From the NCBI GenBank assembly GCA_900548895.1, contig URLZ01000001.1:48161-112160 (forward strand): 64,000 bases of DNA, written 5' to 3'. Below are positions 53,420 through 61,681 of this stretch, piece after piece (the stretch's first letter is position 1; every line of letters begins with the position of its first letter). This stretch comes from an uncultured Akkermansia sp. GTDB taxonomy: Bacteria; Verrucomicrobiota; Verrucomicrobiia; Verrucomicrobiales; Akkermansiaceae. Made by a program: the position numbers and the translations under genes. The notes beneath the pieces are model-generated. The model was not told the origin of the DNA. It was given only the letters and a program-made list of their open reading frames with translations, and searched no databases.

Positions 53420-55612
53420 ATGGAGCAGCCCCCCGAACAGAAGATTCACCAGATGGATGACGTGCTCGCCAGCCAGGTCGCGGCGGGCGAAGTGGTGGAG
53501 CGCCCCTCTTCCGTGCTCAAGGAGCTGGTGGAGAACAGCATTGATGCCGGGGCTCGCTGCATCCGCGTGGAGATCCGCCGCGGAGGCATCGCGCTCATCA
53601 AGGTGACGGATGACGGCTGCGGCATGAGTCGAATCGACGCGGAGCTCTGCCTGCGGCGGCACGCCACCAGCAAGCTGCGTTGCGCGGAGGATCTCTTCGA
53701 TATTCACCAGCTCGGCTTCCGCGGGGAAGCTCTGCCGAGCATCGCTTCGGTCTCTCGACTCCTGCTCCGCACGCGCCGAGCCGAGGATATCGAGGGCATT
53801 GAAGTGCGCAGCGACGGCGGCGCCGAGCCGGAGATCAGCAGCACCGGCTGTGCCCCCGGTACGGAGATCAGCATCAGCGACCTCTTCTACAACACCCCCG
53901 TGCGCCGCAAATTCCTCAAAAGTGAGGAGACGGAGGCCGGCCACATTGAGCACCAGCTGCGGCTGCACGCTCTCGCCTACCCGCAGCTGCGCTTCGTGCT
54001 GGTGAAGGACGGCGCGCTGAGCCTCGACCTCCCCGCCACCGGAGACCTTCGGCAGCGCATCGCTGGCTTCATCGGGAGAGAGCAGGCCGAGCGCCTCATC
54101 CCCATGCAGCCGTATCAGGGCCCCGGCGTGCGCGTCAGCGGCTACCTGATGCCCCTGAGCGAGGCGCGGCGCAACCGCCGAATGCAGTACATCTTCCTCA
54201 ACGGCAGGCCAATCGAAGACAAAATCATCACGCGCGCCATTCGAGACGGATACGGCGGTTTCCCCACGGGACTGCACCCCTCCCTCTTTCTCTACCTTGA
54301 GGTTGACCCCGGGCTTGTCGACGTCAACGTGCACCCGGCCAAGCGCGAGGTGCGCTTCCGCCGCCCCTCCGACATCACGCTGGCCGTGCTCGGGGCCGTC
54401 GGCTCGACGCTGGCTGCCCAAGCACGGGGTGAAATGGCGCTCAACACCCCGCCGGGGGCAAGTTCGGCGACGCGGCTGCCCACGGGGCCGACTCTGTCTC
54501 CGCGCATCGACACAGCCGCTACCGGGACATCCTCGGGAAACTCCCCCACGCTCACCACGCGCCTCGTCCTGCAATCCCTCATTCAGCCTCGTCAGCAGCA
54601 TCTGCCCCTGCAGCCCGGCGGGAGTGCTGCACTCACCCCGAGCGAAGTCTTCACCGCCGACTCGGGCCGCGGGGTCGGCTCTCAACAGTCGGCGGCAGGC
54701 GGGGATGCGCGGGATCGCATGCCGTCGCTCCAAGGCCGGGGCGGAGCAGGGGGTCAGGGCCTCGGAACCCCGTCGGCCGACTCCGCCACCCCGAGCGTCT
54801 CGGCCGGGGAGGCTCAGTCCGCTGCGGCAGCAGGGGGAGCGACTCCGTGCAGCCCGCGCTCGTTTGAGCCGCGAAGCGCAGCTTCAGCTCCCGGAGTCGC
54901 CGGCGCGGCGCGCCACGATGGGTACGGCAGCGACAGCCGCGAGGGCAGGGTGCGTGACACCTCATCTTCCTTTCCCTCTGACCCAGGCTCTTTCTCGGCT
55001 CTCCCGATGGGCGCCTCGTATGCGTCGGACGTGCTGCCGCGCTTCCGCTACATCGGCTGTCTGCACGGCCGCTACCTGCTCTATGAGAACACCGAGGGCC
55101 TCGTCCTCATGAGCCCGACGGCCGCGCGCGAGCGCATCATCTTTGAGCGCCTGCTGGAATCGCACCGCCGACCGCTCACCTCGCAGCGCCTGCTGCACCC
55201 CATCATGCTGGAGCCCGATGCCCGAGACTGGGGCGTCGTGCAGCAACTCCTTCCTCATTTCGAGCGCTCGGGCTTCATCGTCAGCCTCTTCGGCCAGAGG
55301 ACCCTGCGCGTTGAGGCCATTCCCGCCCTGCTGCCGCTCGACGATACGGAGGCCTTCATCGACGAACTCATTGCCTGGTACGCACGCGGAGAAGGGCGCA
55401 CGCGCCGCAGCCGCAACCCCTTCGAGCCCTTCGCCACACAGCTCGCACACCAGTATGCCATGCAGGAAGACATGGACATCTGGATCGGCCAGCCCATGCC
55501 TCTGCTCGTCGACCTGCTGCGCTGCGAGATTCCCTACTGCACCCCTACCGGCAGACCCACCCTCGTTCCCTTTTCTCTCAGCGAACTCGACCGCAAATTC
55601 CAAGCTCGGTAG
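53420..55612 (+). CDS. mutL: DNA mismatch repair protein MutL, endonuclease motif absent
   Basis: GHKL ATPase that links MutS to downstream repair. The N-terminal half is canonical: GEVVERPSSVLKELVENSIDAGA, DDGCGM, RHATSKL, LGFRGEALPSIASVSRL and DLFYNTPVRRKFLKSE. A Gly/Ser/Pro/Ala-rich linker of about 200 residues follows (residues about 330-530). In the C-terminal dimerisation domain the nuclease motif DQHAxxExxxxE reads SPTAARERIIFE, so the Asp, Gln and His are gone; the protein resembles the nuclease-free MutL of enterobacteria in this respect. Start fixed by promoter. A ROK kinase gene follows after 97 nt. Confidence 0.95.
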   Translation: MEQPPEQKIHQMDDVLASQVAAGEVVERPSSVLKELVENSIDAGARCIRVEIRRGGIALIKVTDDGCGMSRIDAELCLRRHATSKLRCAEDLFDIHQLGFRGEALPSIASVSRLLLRTRRAEDIEGIEVRSDGGAEPEISSTGCAPGTEISISDLFYNTPVRRKFLKSEETEAGHIEHQLRLHALAYPQLRFVLVKDGALSLDLPATGDLRQRIAGFIGREQAERLIPMQPYQGPGVRVSGYLMPLSEARRNRRMQYIFLNGRPIEDKIITRAIRDGYGGFPTGLHPSLFLYLEVDPGLVDVNVHPAKREVRFRRPSDITLAVLGAVGSTLAAQARGEMALNTPPGASSATRLPTGPTLSPRIDTAATGTSSGNSPTLTTRLVLQSLIQPRQQHLPLQPGGSAALTPSEVFTADSGRGVGSQQSAAGGDARDRMPSLQGRGGAGGQGLGTPSADSATPSVSAGEAQSAAAAGGATPCSPRSFEPRSAASAPGVAGAARHDGYGSDSREGRVRDTSSSFPSDPGSFSALPMGASYASDVLPRFRYIGCLHGRYLLYENTEGLVLMSPTAARERIIFERLLESHRRPLTSQRLLHPIMLEPDARDWGVVQQLLPHFERSGFIVSLFGQRTLRVEAIPALLPLDDTEAFIDELIAWYARGEGRTRRSRNPFEPFATQLAHQYAMQEDMDIWIGQPMPLLVDLLRCEIPYCTPTGRPTLVPFSLSELDRKFQAR

Positions 55613-55709
55613 CGAGCCCCCACCGCGCCGCACGGCTTCGCGAAGCCCCGATGCGTCTTCTCCAACAATACCACAACCTTCGTTTTCACATCCCCCAACA
55701 CACGGTCTC

Positions 55710-56663
55710 ATGACGACAACTCACGCACCCCTCCCCCCGTCCATCGGCGTTGACATGGGCGGCACCTCCATCAAATTCGCCGTCGTGCAGGGCGCAAACA
55801 TCCTGCACAAAGCCGATCCTCTGCCCACGGCGGAGTACGCCTCCCCCGAGGCCATCCTCGAAGCCGTCGCCGCGCGCGTTCGCGAGCTGCGGGAGCTCTG
55901 CCCGAGCGCTTGCGCCGTCGGCATGGGGCTGCCCGGCTTCGTCGACTACCGCGCCGGTCGCGTCGACTCGCTGACCAACGTGCCGGGCTGGCACGACATC
56001 ATGGCGCGCGATCGCCTCAGCGAACTGACGGGGCTGCCCGCCGCCGTCGACAACGACGCCAACTGCATGGCCTTTGCCGAGTGGCAACTCGGGGCCGGCC
56101 AGGGCATGAGCGATCTCGTCTGCCTCACCTTGGGCACCGGCGTCGGCAGCGGCGTCATCGTCAACGGTCAGCTCCTGCGCGGGCACCTCGGAGCCGCCGG
56201 AGAAATTGGCCAAATGAGCATCGACTACCGCGGCCGCGTCGGTCACTACGGCAACCGCGGCGCCGTGGAAGACTACATCGGCAACCGAGAAATGGCCGCC
56301 TCCGCCCAGATGGCCTACGCAGCGGACGGCCGCGAGCGCAGCATCGATGAGTGCAGTCCCCTCGCTCTCGAACGCGAAGCCCTCGCGGGATGCCCCATCG
56401 CGCAGCGCATCTGGGATGACTTTGCCTGCAAACTCGCCTGCACCCTCATGAACTGCCACTACGTGCTCAACCCTGAGGCCTTCATCATCGGCGGAGGCGT
56501 CGCCAAGGCCGGCGAACTGCTCTTTGCCCCGCTGCGGCGCTACCTGCGCTCTCAGCTCTACCCCAGTCACTACGAGCAGCTGCGCATTCTGCCCGCCCAT
56601 TTCGGCAACGAAGCCGGACTCATCGGGGCCGCGCGCCTCGCTCTCAACGCGGCGGGACTCTGA
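55710..56663 (+). CDS. ROK-family sugar kinase (glucokinase-like) lacking the zinc motif
   Basis: A 317-residue ROK protein without an N-terminal HTH, hence a kinase rather than a repressor. ATP loop: GVDMGGTSIKFAVV; catalytic region: AAVDNDANCMAFAEW with the base Asp; then LTLGTGVGSGVIVNG and GHLGAAGEIGQMSID. The ROK zinc motif CxCGxxGCxE is replaced by RVGHYGNRGAVEDYIG with no Cys. Glucokinase is the most likely activity, but hexose specificity is not certain. It could support the alpha-glucan pathway. Confidence 0.88.
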   Translation: MTTTHAPLPPSIGVDMGGTSIKFAVVQGANILHKADPLPTAEYASPEAILEAVAARVRELRELCPSACAVGMGLPGFVDYRAGRVDSLTNVPGWHDIMARDRLSELTGLPAAVDNDANCMAFAEWQLGAGQGMSDLVCLTLGTGVGSGVIVNGQLLRGHLGAAGEIGQMSIDYRGRVGHYGNRGAVEDYIGNREMAASAQMAYAADGRERSIDECSPLALEREALAGCPIAQRIWDDFACKLACTLMNCHYVLNPEAFIIGGGVAKAGELLFAPLRRYLRSQLYPSHYEQLRILPAHFGNEAGLIGAARLALNAAGL

Positions 56664-56752
56664 GGAGAGCTTCATCCACGAACTCATCCCTCCCCCGCCG
56701 ATCCTCCTTGAGCTCGTCTCCCCCATCGCGTTCTCTTCACTCACTCCCGGGC

Positions 56753-57844
56753 ATGAAAAACTCGCCTGACGCCGCAGCCCCCGCGAAAGCCGAAGCGCGC
56801 CTCTGCGCTCGCCTCGGCCTCAGCCCCGAGCAGAGCGCGGCCTTCATCGCCGCTCTGCGCAGCGGCAACTGCTCGCGCCGCGCCATCGTGCTCACCCCCC
56901 TTGCCGGAGACGATTACCGCCCGCCCTTTCCCTGCGAAGACAGCTCTGGCGCTCCTTGGCTGCCGCCGCGCGTCCTGATTCCCCGCGCCGACGTTCGCCC
57001 TGCCGCCTGCGAAGACTACAGGAGGGGCCTCTTCTACATCCTCGACCTCTCCTCCTGCTGGGAATCCGCCGCGCTCAGTTGCGTCCCCCGCCCGAGGAGA
57101 AGCCTCGATCTCTGCGCGGCTCCCGGCGGCAAGACCATGCTGCTCTGCGCGCGCTTCCGAGACGCCCTCCCGAGGGGTGAAGCGGAGGAGAGCTCCCGTC
57201 GCGATGCCATCGCCACCTCCGCACTCTCCGGCCCTCCGACCTCATGCGCAGAAAGAGCCGAGACCGTGAAGTTCTCGGAGGAAAGCGCTGAATGCGGCGA
57301 GATCCCGAGTCGCGATACCGACGCAGACACCCAGACGCCCCTTGAGCACACAGCCAACGAAGTTAGCCCCTCGCGCCGCGGCATCCTGCGCCAAAATCTC
57401 GAACAGTGCGGGCTGGGCTGCGTCACCGTCACCGGGCTTCGGCCCGACCAGTGGCGGGACCGCGACGAGCGCTTCGACCTCCTGCTCATCGATGCCCCGT
57501 GTAGCGGCCAATCGCTTCTGGCCAAGGGCATCGCCAACCCCGGCTGTCTCGGCCCCTCCGCCGTCAACGGCAACGCCAAGCGACAGAAAGGCATCCTGCT
57601 CGCAGCGGCGGGCCTCGTGAGCCCCGGCGGGCATATTCTCTACACCACCTGCACCTACGACCCCGACGAAAACGAAAAGGTCATGGCCTACGTCCTGCGC
57701 CGCATCCCCGGCTGGGAAGCTATCGACATCCCCTCCCTGAACGCCTTCCGCAGCGCCCTCTGTGACTTTCCCGCCTACCGCCTGCTGCCCATGCACGGCT
57801 TCGGCGCCGGCGGATTTTGTTGCCTGTTGAAAAAAAGAGAGTGA
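56753..57844 (+). CDS. RNA m5C methyltransferase, NOL1/NOP2/Sun (RsmB/RsmF-like)
   Basis: A 363-residue SAM-dependent rRNA or tRNA cytosine-C5 methyltransferase. SAM motif I SLDLCAAPGGKTMLL, motif IV LLIDAPCSGQSLLAKG with the release Cys, and motif VI YTTCTYDPDENEKV with the catalytic Cys are all seen. There is no NusB or PUA domain. Between motif I and the following strand there is an insert of about 60 polar residues (57170-57370) with low-complexity Ser/Glu/Ala, not usual in the family. The start at 56753 (MKNSPDAAAP) is preferred over one 15 codons upstream. Confidence 0.88.
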   Translation: MKNSPDAAAPAKAEARLCARLGLSPEQSAAFIAALRSGNCSRRAIVLTPLAGDDYRPPFPCEDSSGAPWLPPRVLIPRADVRPAACEDYRRGLFYILDLSSCWESAALSCVPRPRRSLDLCAAPGGKTMLLCARFRDALPRGEAEESSRRDAIATSALSGPPTSCAERAETVKFSEESAECGEIPSRDTDADTQTPLEHTANEVSPSRRGILRQNLEQCGLGCVTVTGLRPDQWRDRDERFDLLLIDAPCSGQSLLAKGIANPGCLGPSAVNGNAKRQKGILLAAAGLVSPGGHILYTTCTYDPDENEKVMAYVLRRIPGWEAIDIPSLNAFRSALCDFPAYRLLPMHGFGAGGFCCLLKKRE

Positions 57845-57862
57845 TTTTTCCCGCAGAAGGTG

Positions 57863-57868
57863 TAGAAT
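57863..57868 (+). promoter_or_regulatory. Candidate -10 upstream of the PP2C gene
   Basis: TAGAAT, with a poor -35 (GTGATT near 57841). An ATG 5 nt later (57873) would add 55 Pro/Arg/Ser residues to the phosphatase; their third codon positions are less GC-rich than the gene, so I take 58038 as start. Either could be right. Confidence 0.35.
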
Positions 57869-58037
57869 ACACATGTCCGACAGCAGAGGAGGCGGAGAGC
57901 CGCGCTTGCCGATGCCCCGCAGGCACTCCGGTTCTTCCGTCCTCCCCCTTCGTAGCGGACGGCCGCTTGCTCCTGTCCGCCTGTCGTTTCCTCCGCAGCA
58001 ACCTCTCCGTCCCCATTCTCCTTCCCCCCAGCCTCCC

Positions 58038-59666
58038 ATGAGCGCCTCATCTCCTCTCTTCTGTGCAAGCATCGGCTCCATTGAGCTACCTGAGAACTCC
58101 GTCTACAGTGCTTGCTGCCTGAACGGCGACGGCAGCCTGACGGCGCTCGCTCTTGCGCTGCCCGGCGCGCGGCGCCACGCCGCGGAGGTCCTCGGGCAGG
58201 TCGTCGAGGAGCAGCTTCACCACGGCTGCGAGCCGGCCGATGCCCTCACGCGCGCCAACCTACCCGACCATGCCTCCGCCGTCGCCGTGACCCTGCGCAA
58301 CGGTCTCCTGACGTGGGAATGCACGGGCAAGGCATGCCTCTGCGGCTACCGCGCCGGTGGCTGCCGCATCCTCACCCGCCGTCGGCAGCAGCTTCTGCCC
58401 GGAGATCGACTCCTGCTGCTGACGCAGCACCCGGCTCAGGACGCCCTTACCTGTCTCACCTTCGCCCTCGCCGCGCACGTCGAATTGTCGGCCGTCGAAC
58501 TGCTGCCCCTGTTGTGCGAAGACCTGCGCGAACTTTCGCCGAAGGGAGCCTTTCCCTGCGCGCTGGCGGACTATCGACCTCAGGGGCGCGCCGGTCTCGA
58601 CACAGGCAACCATGGCGCCCGGCGGGAAATCTATGTCTCCTCTCGCCGCGGCAACCGCGAAGACCAGCAGGATTGCTGCGGCTACTGCTGCGAAGGTGAC
58701 ACCGCCATGGTCGTCATCGCCGACGGCGCCGGCGGTCATGTTGCCGGAGCTCTCGCCTCGCGCGTCGCCGTGGACTGCGCACTGAGCTTCTGGGATCGCT
58801 GCCTGCGCCACGGGCTGAAGCCCGAGAAAGCCGAAGCACACTTCTCCGCCTTCATGCAGGAGACGAACAGCGCTGTCTACCGCGAGGCCCGTCAAGAGGG
58901 GCGCGAGGGCAACGGCCGTGCTGCCATGGTCTTTTATTACCAGCACCGTCAGGACGTCTACATCCTCCACATCGGCGACTGCCGCGCCTACACGTGGACG
59001 GAGGAAGAGGGCTGGAGTTGCCTCACCCGCGATGACTCCGAAGTGCGCGCCATGGTCGATGCCGGAGAAATCACCGAAGAGCAGGCCTGGCACCATCCCT
59101 GCCAGAACCACCTGCTCCAAGCCCTCGGCGCCGCCGAGCCCGTCGAAGTTCACTACCGCCACCTCCGATCCCACTATCACCAAGTCTTCATGCTGTGCTG
59201 CGACGGTCTCTGGAACCAGTTGCCGCCCGAGCGCTGGCAGCAGGATGAAACCTACGGCTTCGACATCGACAGCGGCGACGTCCTCAGGCGCTGGGTGCAC
59301 GAGGCCGCAGACTGCGCTGAGGGCTACTCGGACAACGTCACGGCGGCCCTCATCGTGCCCGAGGTGGACACCATGCCCAGCAGCCCCCTCTGGCAAAAGA
59401 TCGCCTTCATCCTGCTCACCTTCATCGCCATCGTCCTCGGCGTCTGGTACGCCTGGCAGCACCGGGCTGGGCGCCCGGCTGAAGATGCGCCCAAGGCGTC
59501 CGCTGTCGAAAGCTCTGGCGCGGGCAACTCCGGGGCGGGAGGTCATGCCGCAGCGCTTTACAACGACGCATCGGCCGAAGCCTCGGGCCGCGACAGTGGA
59601 GTCGGCGACGCCGGAGCCGAGATTGAGGATGCAGCAGAGGCTGCAGAAACAGGAGAGCAGCCCTGA
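58038..59666 (+). CDS. PP2C-type Ser/Thr phosphatase with degenerate N-terminal PP2C-like half and membrane anchor
   Basis: A 542-residue protein. Residues 1-190 have the strand pattern of a PP2C domain (SLTALALALPGARRHAAEVLG, LLTWECTGKACLCGYRAG, LLPGDRLLLLTQ) but no metal-binding Asp, so I take it as a decayed or regulatory copy. Residues about 195-445 are an intact PPM phosphatase: SRRGNREDQQDCCGY, VIADGAGGHVAGALAS, LHIGDCRAYTW, LTRDDS, MLCCDGLWNQLP and YSDNVTAALIV, giving the Mn/Mg ligands. One membrane helix (KIAFILLTFIAIVLGVWYAW, about 453-472) and an acidic Ala/Gly-rich tail follow. It should dephosphorylate Ser/Thr on cytosolic proteins at the membrane. No Hanks kinase is adjacent. Confidence 0.85.
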   Translation: MSASSPLFCASIGSIELPENSVYSACCLNGDGSLTALALALPGARRHAAEVLGQVVEEQLHHGCEPADALTRANLPDHASAVAVTLRNGLLTWECTGKACLCGYRAGGCRILTRRRQQLLPGDRLLLLTQHPAQDALTCLTFALAAHVELSAVELLPLLCEDLRELSPKGAFPCALADYRPQGRAGLDTGNHGARREIYVSSRRGNREDQQDCCGYCCEGDTAMVVIADGAGGHVAGALASRVAVDCALSFWDRCLRHGLKPEKAEAHFSAFMQETNSAVYREARQEGREGNGRAAMVFYYQHRQDVYILHIGDCRAYTWTEEEGWSCLTRDDSEVRAMVDAGEITEEQAWHHPCQNHLLQALGAAEPVEVHYRHLRSHYHQVFMLCCDGLWNQLPPERWQQDETYGFDIDSGDVLRRWVHEAADCAEGYSDNVTAALIVPEVDTMPSSPLWQKIAFILLTFIAIVLGVWYAWQHRAGRPAEDAPKASAVESSGAGNSGAGGHAAALYNDASAEASGRDSGVGDAGAEIEDAAEAAETGEQP

Positions 59667-59731
59667 ACAACACGATGGCGGGGCTCCTCCCGCGGGCCCC
59701 CAGCGATACGGCTGCCGAGGCCAATTATGGC

Positions 59732-59760
59732 TTGCCTTCAGAGAAGCTACGGAGTACAAT
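59732..59760 (+). promoter_or_regulatory. cdaA promoter, leaderless
   Basis: TTGCCT (59732-59737), 17 bp, TACAAT (59755-59760), then 6 nt to the ATG at 59767. Transcription should start on the A of the start codon. Confidence 0.8.
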
Positions 59761-59766
59761 AGACGC

Positions 59767-60567
59767 ATGAGCGTGCTCGAGATCATCCGTGCCGCATTCG
59801 AGGTTCTCGTGCTGGCCTTCATCTTTTATCAGGTCTACCGAGCTTACCGCGATTCGCCTTCCGCCACCATCTTCATCGGGCTGATTGTCCTTGTCGTCCT
59901 TGGGTCACTGCTGCTCAAACTCATGGGGGCCGGCGTGCTGGATCACTTGGTCACCGTCATCTTCGCCGGCCCGGGCCTGATTCTCGTCGTTCTCTTTCAA
60001 CCTGAGATCCGCTCGGTTCTGGCCAAATGCTCGCACAAGATTCTCGCCGGGCGCATGTGGTCTCATTCGGATCCCCACAGCGCGGAATTTCTGCAAAACG
60101 TGCGCGAAGCCGTCACCTACATGGCGAGCCGCCGCATCGGCGCTCTCCTCGTCTTCTGCCGCACCAACCGCCTTGATGACATCGAGCACTATGATCAGGG
60201 TACTCCCGTCGATGCCATCTTCACCCCGGCGCTCGTCGAAACCATCTTTTACACCGGCTCACCCCTGCACGACGGAGCCGTCATCATCAAGCGCGAGCGC
60301 GTGGCCTCCGCCGGGGCCATTTTGCCCGTGAGCGAGCGCAATCCCGTTGACGCCTCCATGGGGCTGCGTCACCGCGCGGCCATGGGCATTGCCGAGAAGT
60401 CGGACGCCGTCGTGGTCGTCGTCTCCGAAGAGAAGGGGCGCATTACCCTCTTTTACGGACAGAAGGTGCAGCAGGACATCTCCGTCGATCTGCTGGCCGA
60501 TCGCCTCTCCAAACTGCTCTACTATCATGCTGACGATATCGAAAATCAAGAAATTTCTGACCTTTGA
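59767..60567 (+). CDS. cdaA: Diadenylate cyclase CdaA
   Basis: Makes c-di-AMP from two ATP. The 266 residues have three N-terminal membrane helices (IIRAAFEVLVLAFIF, ATIFIGLIVLVVLGSLLL, LVTVIFAGPGLILVVLF) and a DAC domain with PLHDGAVII (DGA at 169-171) and GLRHRAAMG (RHR at 201-203), both active-site motifs intact. A cytosolic C-terminus follows. c-di-AMP controls osmolyte and potassium balance and the wall. The leaderless promoter fixes the start. The stop is overlapped by a small YbbR-like gene. Confidence 0.95.
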   Translation: MSVLEIIRAAFEVLVLAFIFYQVYRAYRDSPSATIFIGLIVLVVLGSLLLKLMGAGVLDHLVTVIFAGPGLILVVLFQPEIRSVLAKCSHKILAGRMWSHSDPHSAEFLQNVREAVTYMASRRIGALLVFCRTNRLDDIEHYDQGTPVDAIFTPALVETIFYTGSPLHDGAVIIKRERVASAGAILPVSERNPVDASMGLRHRAAMGIAEKSDAVVVVVSEEKGRITLFYGQKVQQDISVDLLADRLSKLLYYHADDIENQEISDL

Positions 60568-60694
60568 GTGGAAGGCGAAGCTCGTGTGCCTGCTGCTCGC
60601 CGTCATCGTCTGGATTGTCGCCGATACCCTCTATGTGAAAAAGGAGGTGGCCGAGCCCGGCGATGATGAGATCCTGATGTCCATCCCCAACTGA
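60527..60694 (+). CDS. 55-residue YbbR/CdaR-like single-helix protein, truncated partner of CdaA
   Basis: Overlaps the end of cdaA by 41 nt in another frame. The product has a basic start (MLTISKIKKFLTFEWKAK), one membrane helix (LVCLLLAVIVWIVADTLYV) and about 20 outside residues ending ILMSIPN. N-W-K-K-then-helix with VIVWI is how CdaR (YbbR) proteins begin, and cdaR normally follows cdaA. But CdaR carries several YbbR domains of about 80 residues outside the membrane, while here translation stops after the helix. Either a functional micro-CdaR or a remnant; the conserved overlap and position favour a gene. Confidence 0.75.
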   Translation: MLTISKIKKFLTFEWKAKLVCLLLAVIVWIVADTLYVKKEVAEPGDDEILMSIPN

Positions 60695-60748
60695 TCGGAG
60701 CACCTTTTCATCATCTCAGCGCAGACTATCCCTTCAGAACAGACTATC

Positions 60749-61384
60749 ATGAGCGACTTTTTCATCACCGGCACGGATACGGAAATCGGCAAAACCTACG
60801 TTACGACCGCCCTTCTGCGCGACCTGCGGAGGCGCGGTCTTCCGGCTATGGGCTACAAGGCCATCGCCTGCGGTGATCGGGGCGATGCCCGCGCCATGCG
60901 CGATGCGACGGATCCCTCCGTCAGCCTCGAGCTCATCAACCCGCTCTACCTGCGCGCCGCCACATCGCCCTATATTGCCGCGACGCTCGAGAACCGAACC
61001 ATCAGCCCGAAGGAGCTCCTCAGCGGCTACGAGCGGCTGCGCGAGAGCTACGGCCCCATCCTCGTCGAGGGGGCAGGGGGCTGGGAGGTTCCCATTGCGC
61101 CCGGCTTCACCATGGCGGACTTTGCCGCAGCCTTAAAGCTGCCCGTGATCCTCGTCATCGGCAACAAGCTAGGGGCCGTCAACCACGCGCTTATGACGCT
61201 CAGGGGCATCCGCGCACGCGGCCTCGAGTGCCGAGCCATGGTGCTCAATCACCTGCAACAGGACTGGGACACCGCCGCCCTCACCAACCGGCGCCAGATT
61301 GAGGAATTCGCCGGCATGGAAATTGCGGCCGAGCTCATCCATGGGCAGGAGGATATCGACTCGCAGGCCGTGTTGGGCATCTGA
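60749..61384 (+). CDS. bioD: Dethiobiotin synthetase
   Basis: ATP-dependent ring closure of 7,8-diaminopelargonic acid with CO2, the penultimate biotin step. The 211 residues have FFITGTDTEIGKTYVTTALL (P-loop GTDTxxGKT), GYKAIACG, LVEGAGGWEVPI and a NKLGAVNHALMTLRGI segment. In the third block NKLGAVNH matches the family's GxxNH. It follows the YbbR-like gene by 54 nt; a functional link to cdaA is not evident. Other bio genes are absent from the window. The 61385-61681 gap downstream holds nothing I can support. Confidence 0.94.
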   Translation: MSDFFITGTDTEIGKTYVTTALLRDLRRRGLPAMGYKAIACGDRGDARAMRDATDPSVSLELINPLYLRAATSPYIAATLENRTISPKELLSGYERLRESYGPILVEGAGGWEVPIAPGFTMADFAAALKLPVILVIGNKLGAVNHALMTLRGIRARGLECRAMVLNHLQQDWDTAALTNRRQIEEFAGMEIAAELIHGQEDIDSQAVLGI

Positions 61385-61681
61385 ATCGCCCCCTGAGGCG
61401 GCGTAACCCTTCGGCTTGCGCCGGAGTGAGGAGCCCGGAGGATAGGTGTTCCGCCTTTCTCTCTGCGTTGCCGCCTACGGCCTCACCGCGACAGCCCGCT
61501 CCGGCAGAATGATCACCCGGCTTCAGCTTGGTCAAGGAGCCTCTGGTTCATGCCCGAGACGGGAATTCAGGGCAGGGGAGCACGGCCGAGCGTGAACGCA
61601 GGGCGCGTCGCAACCTCAGAAAACTCCTCCCTCGAGCGAGCACCTATAATGGTTACAGATGAGGGCGGAGCAGGGGGGGGC

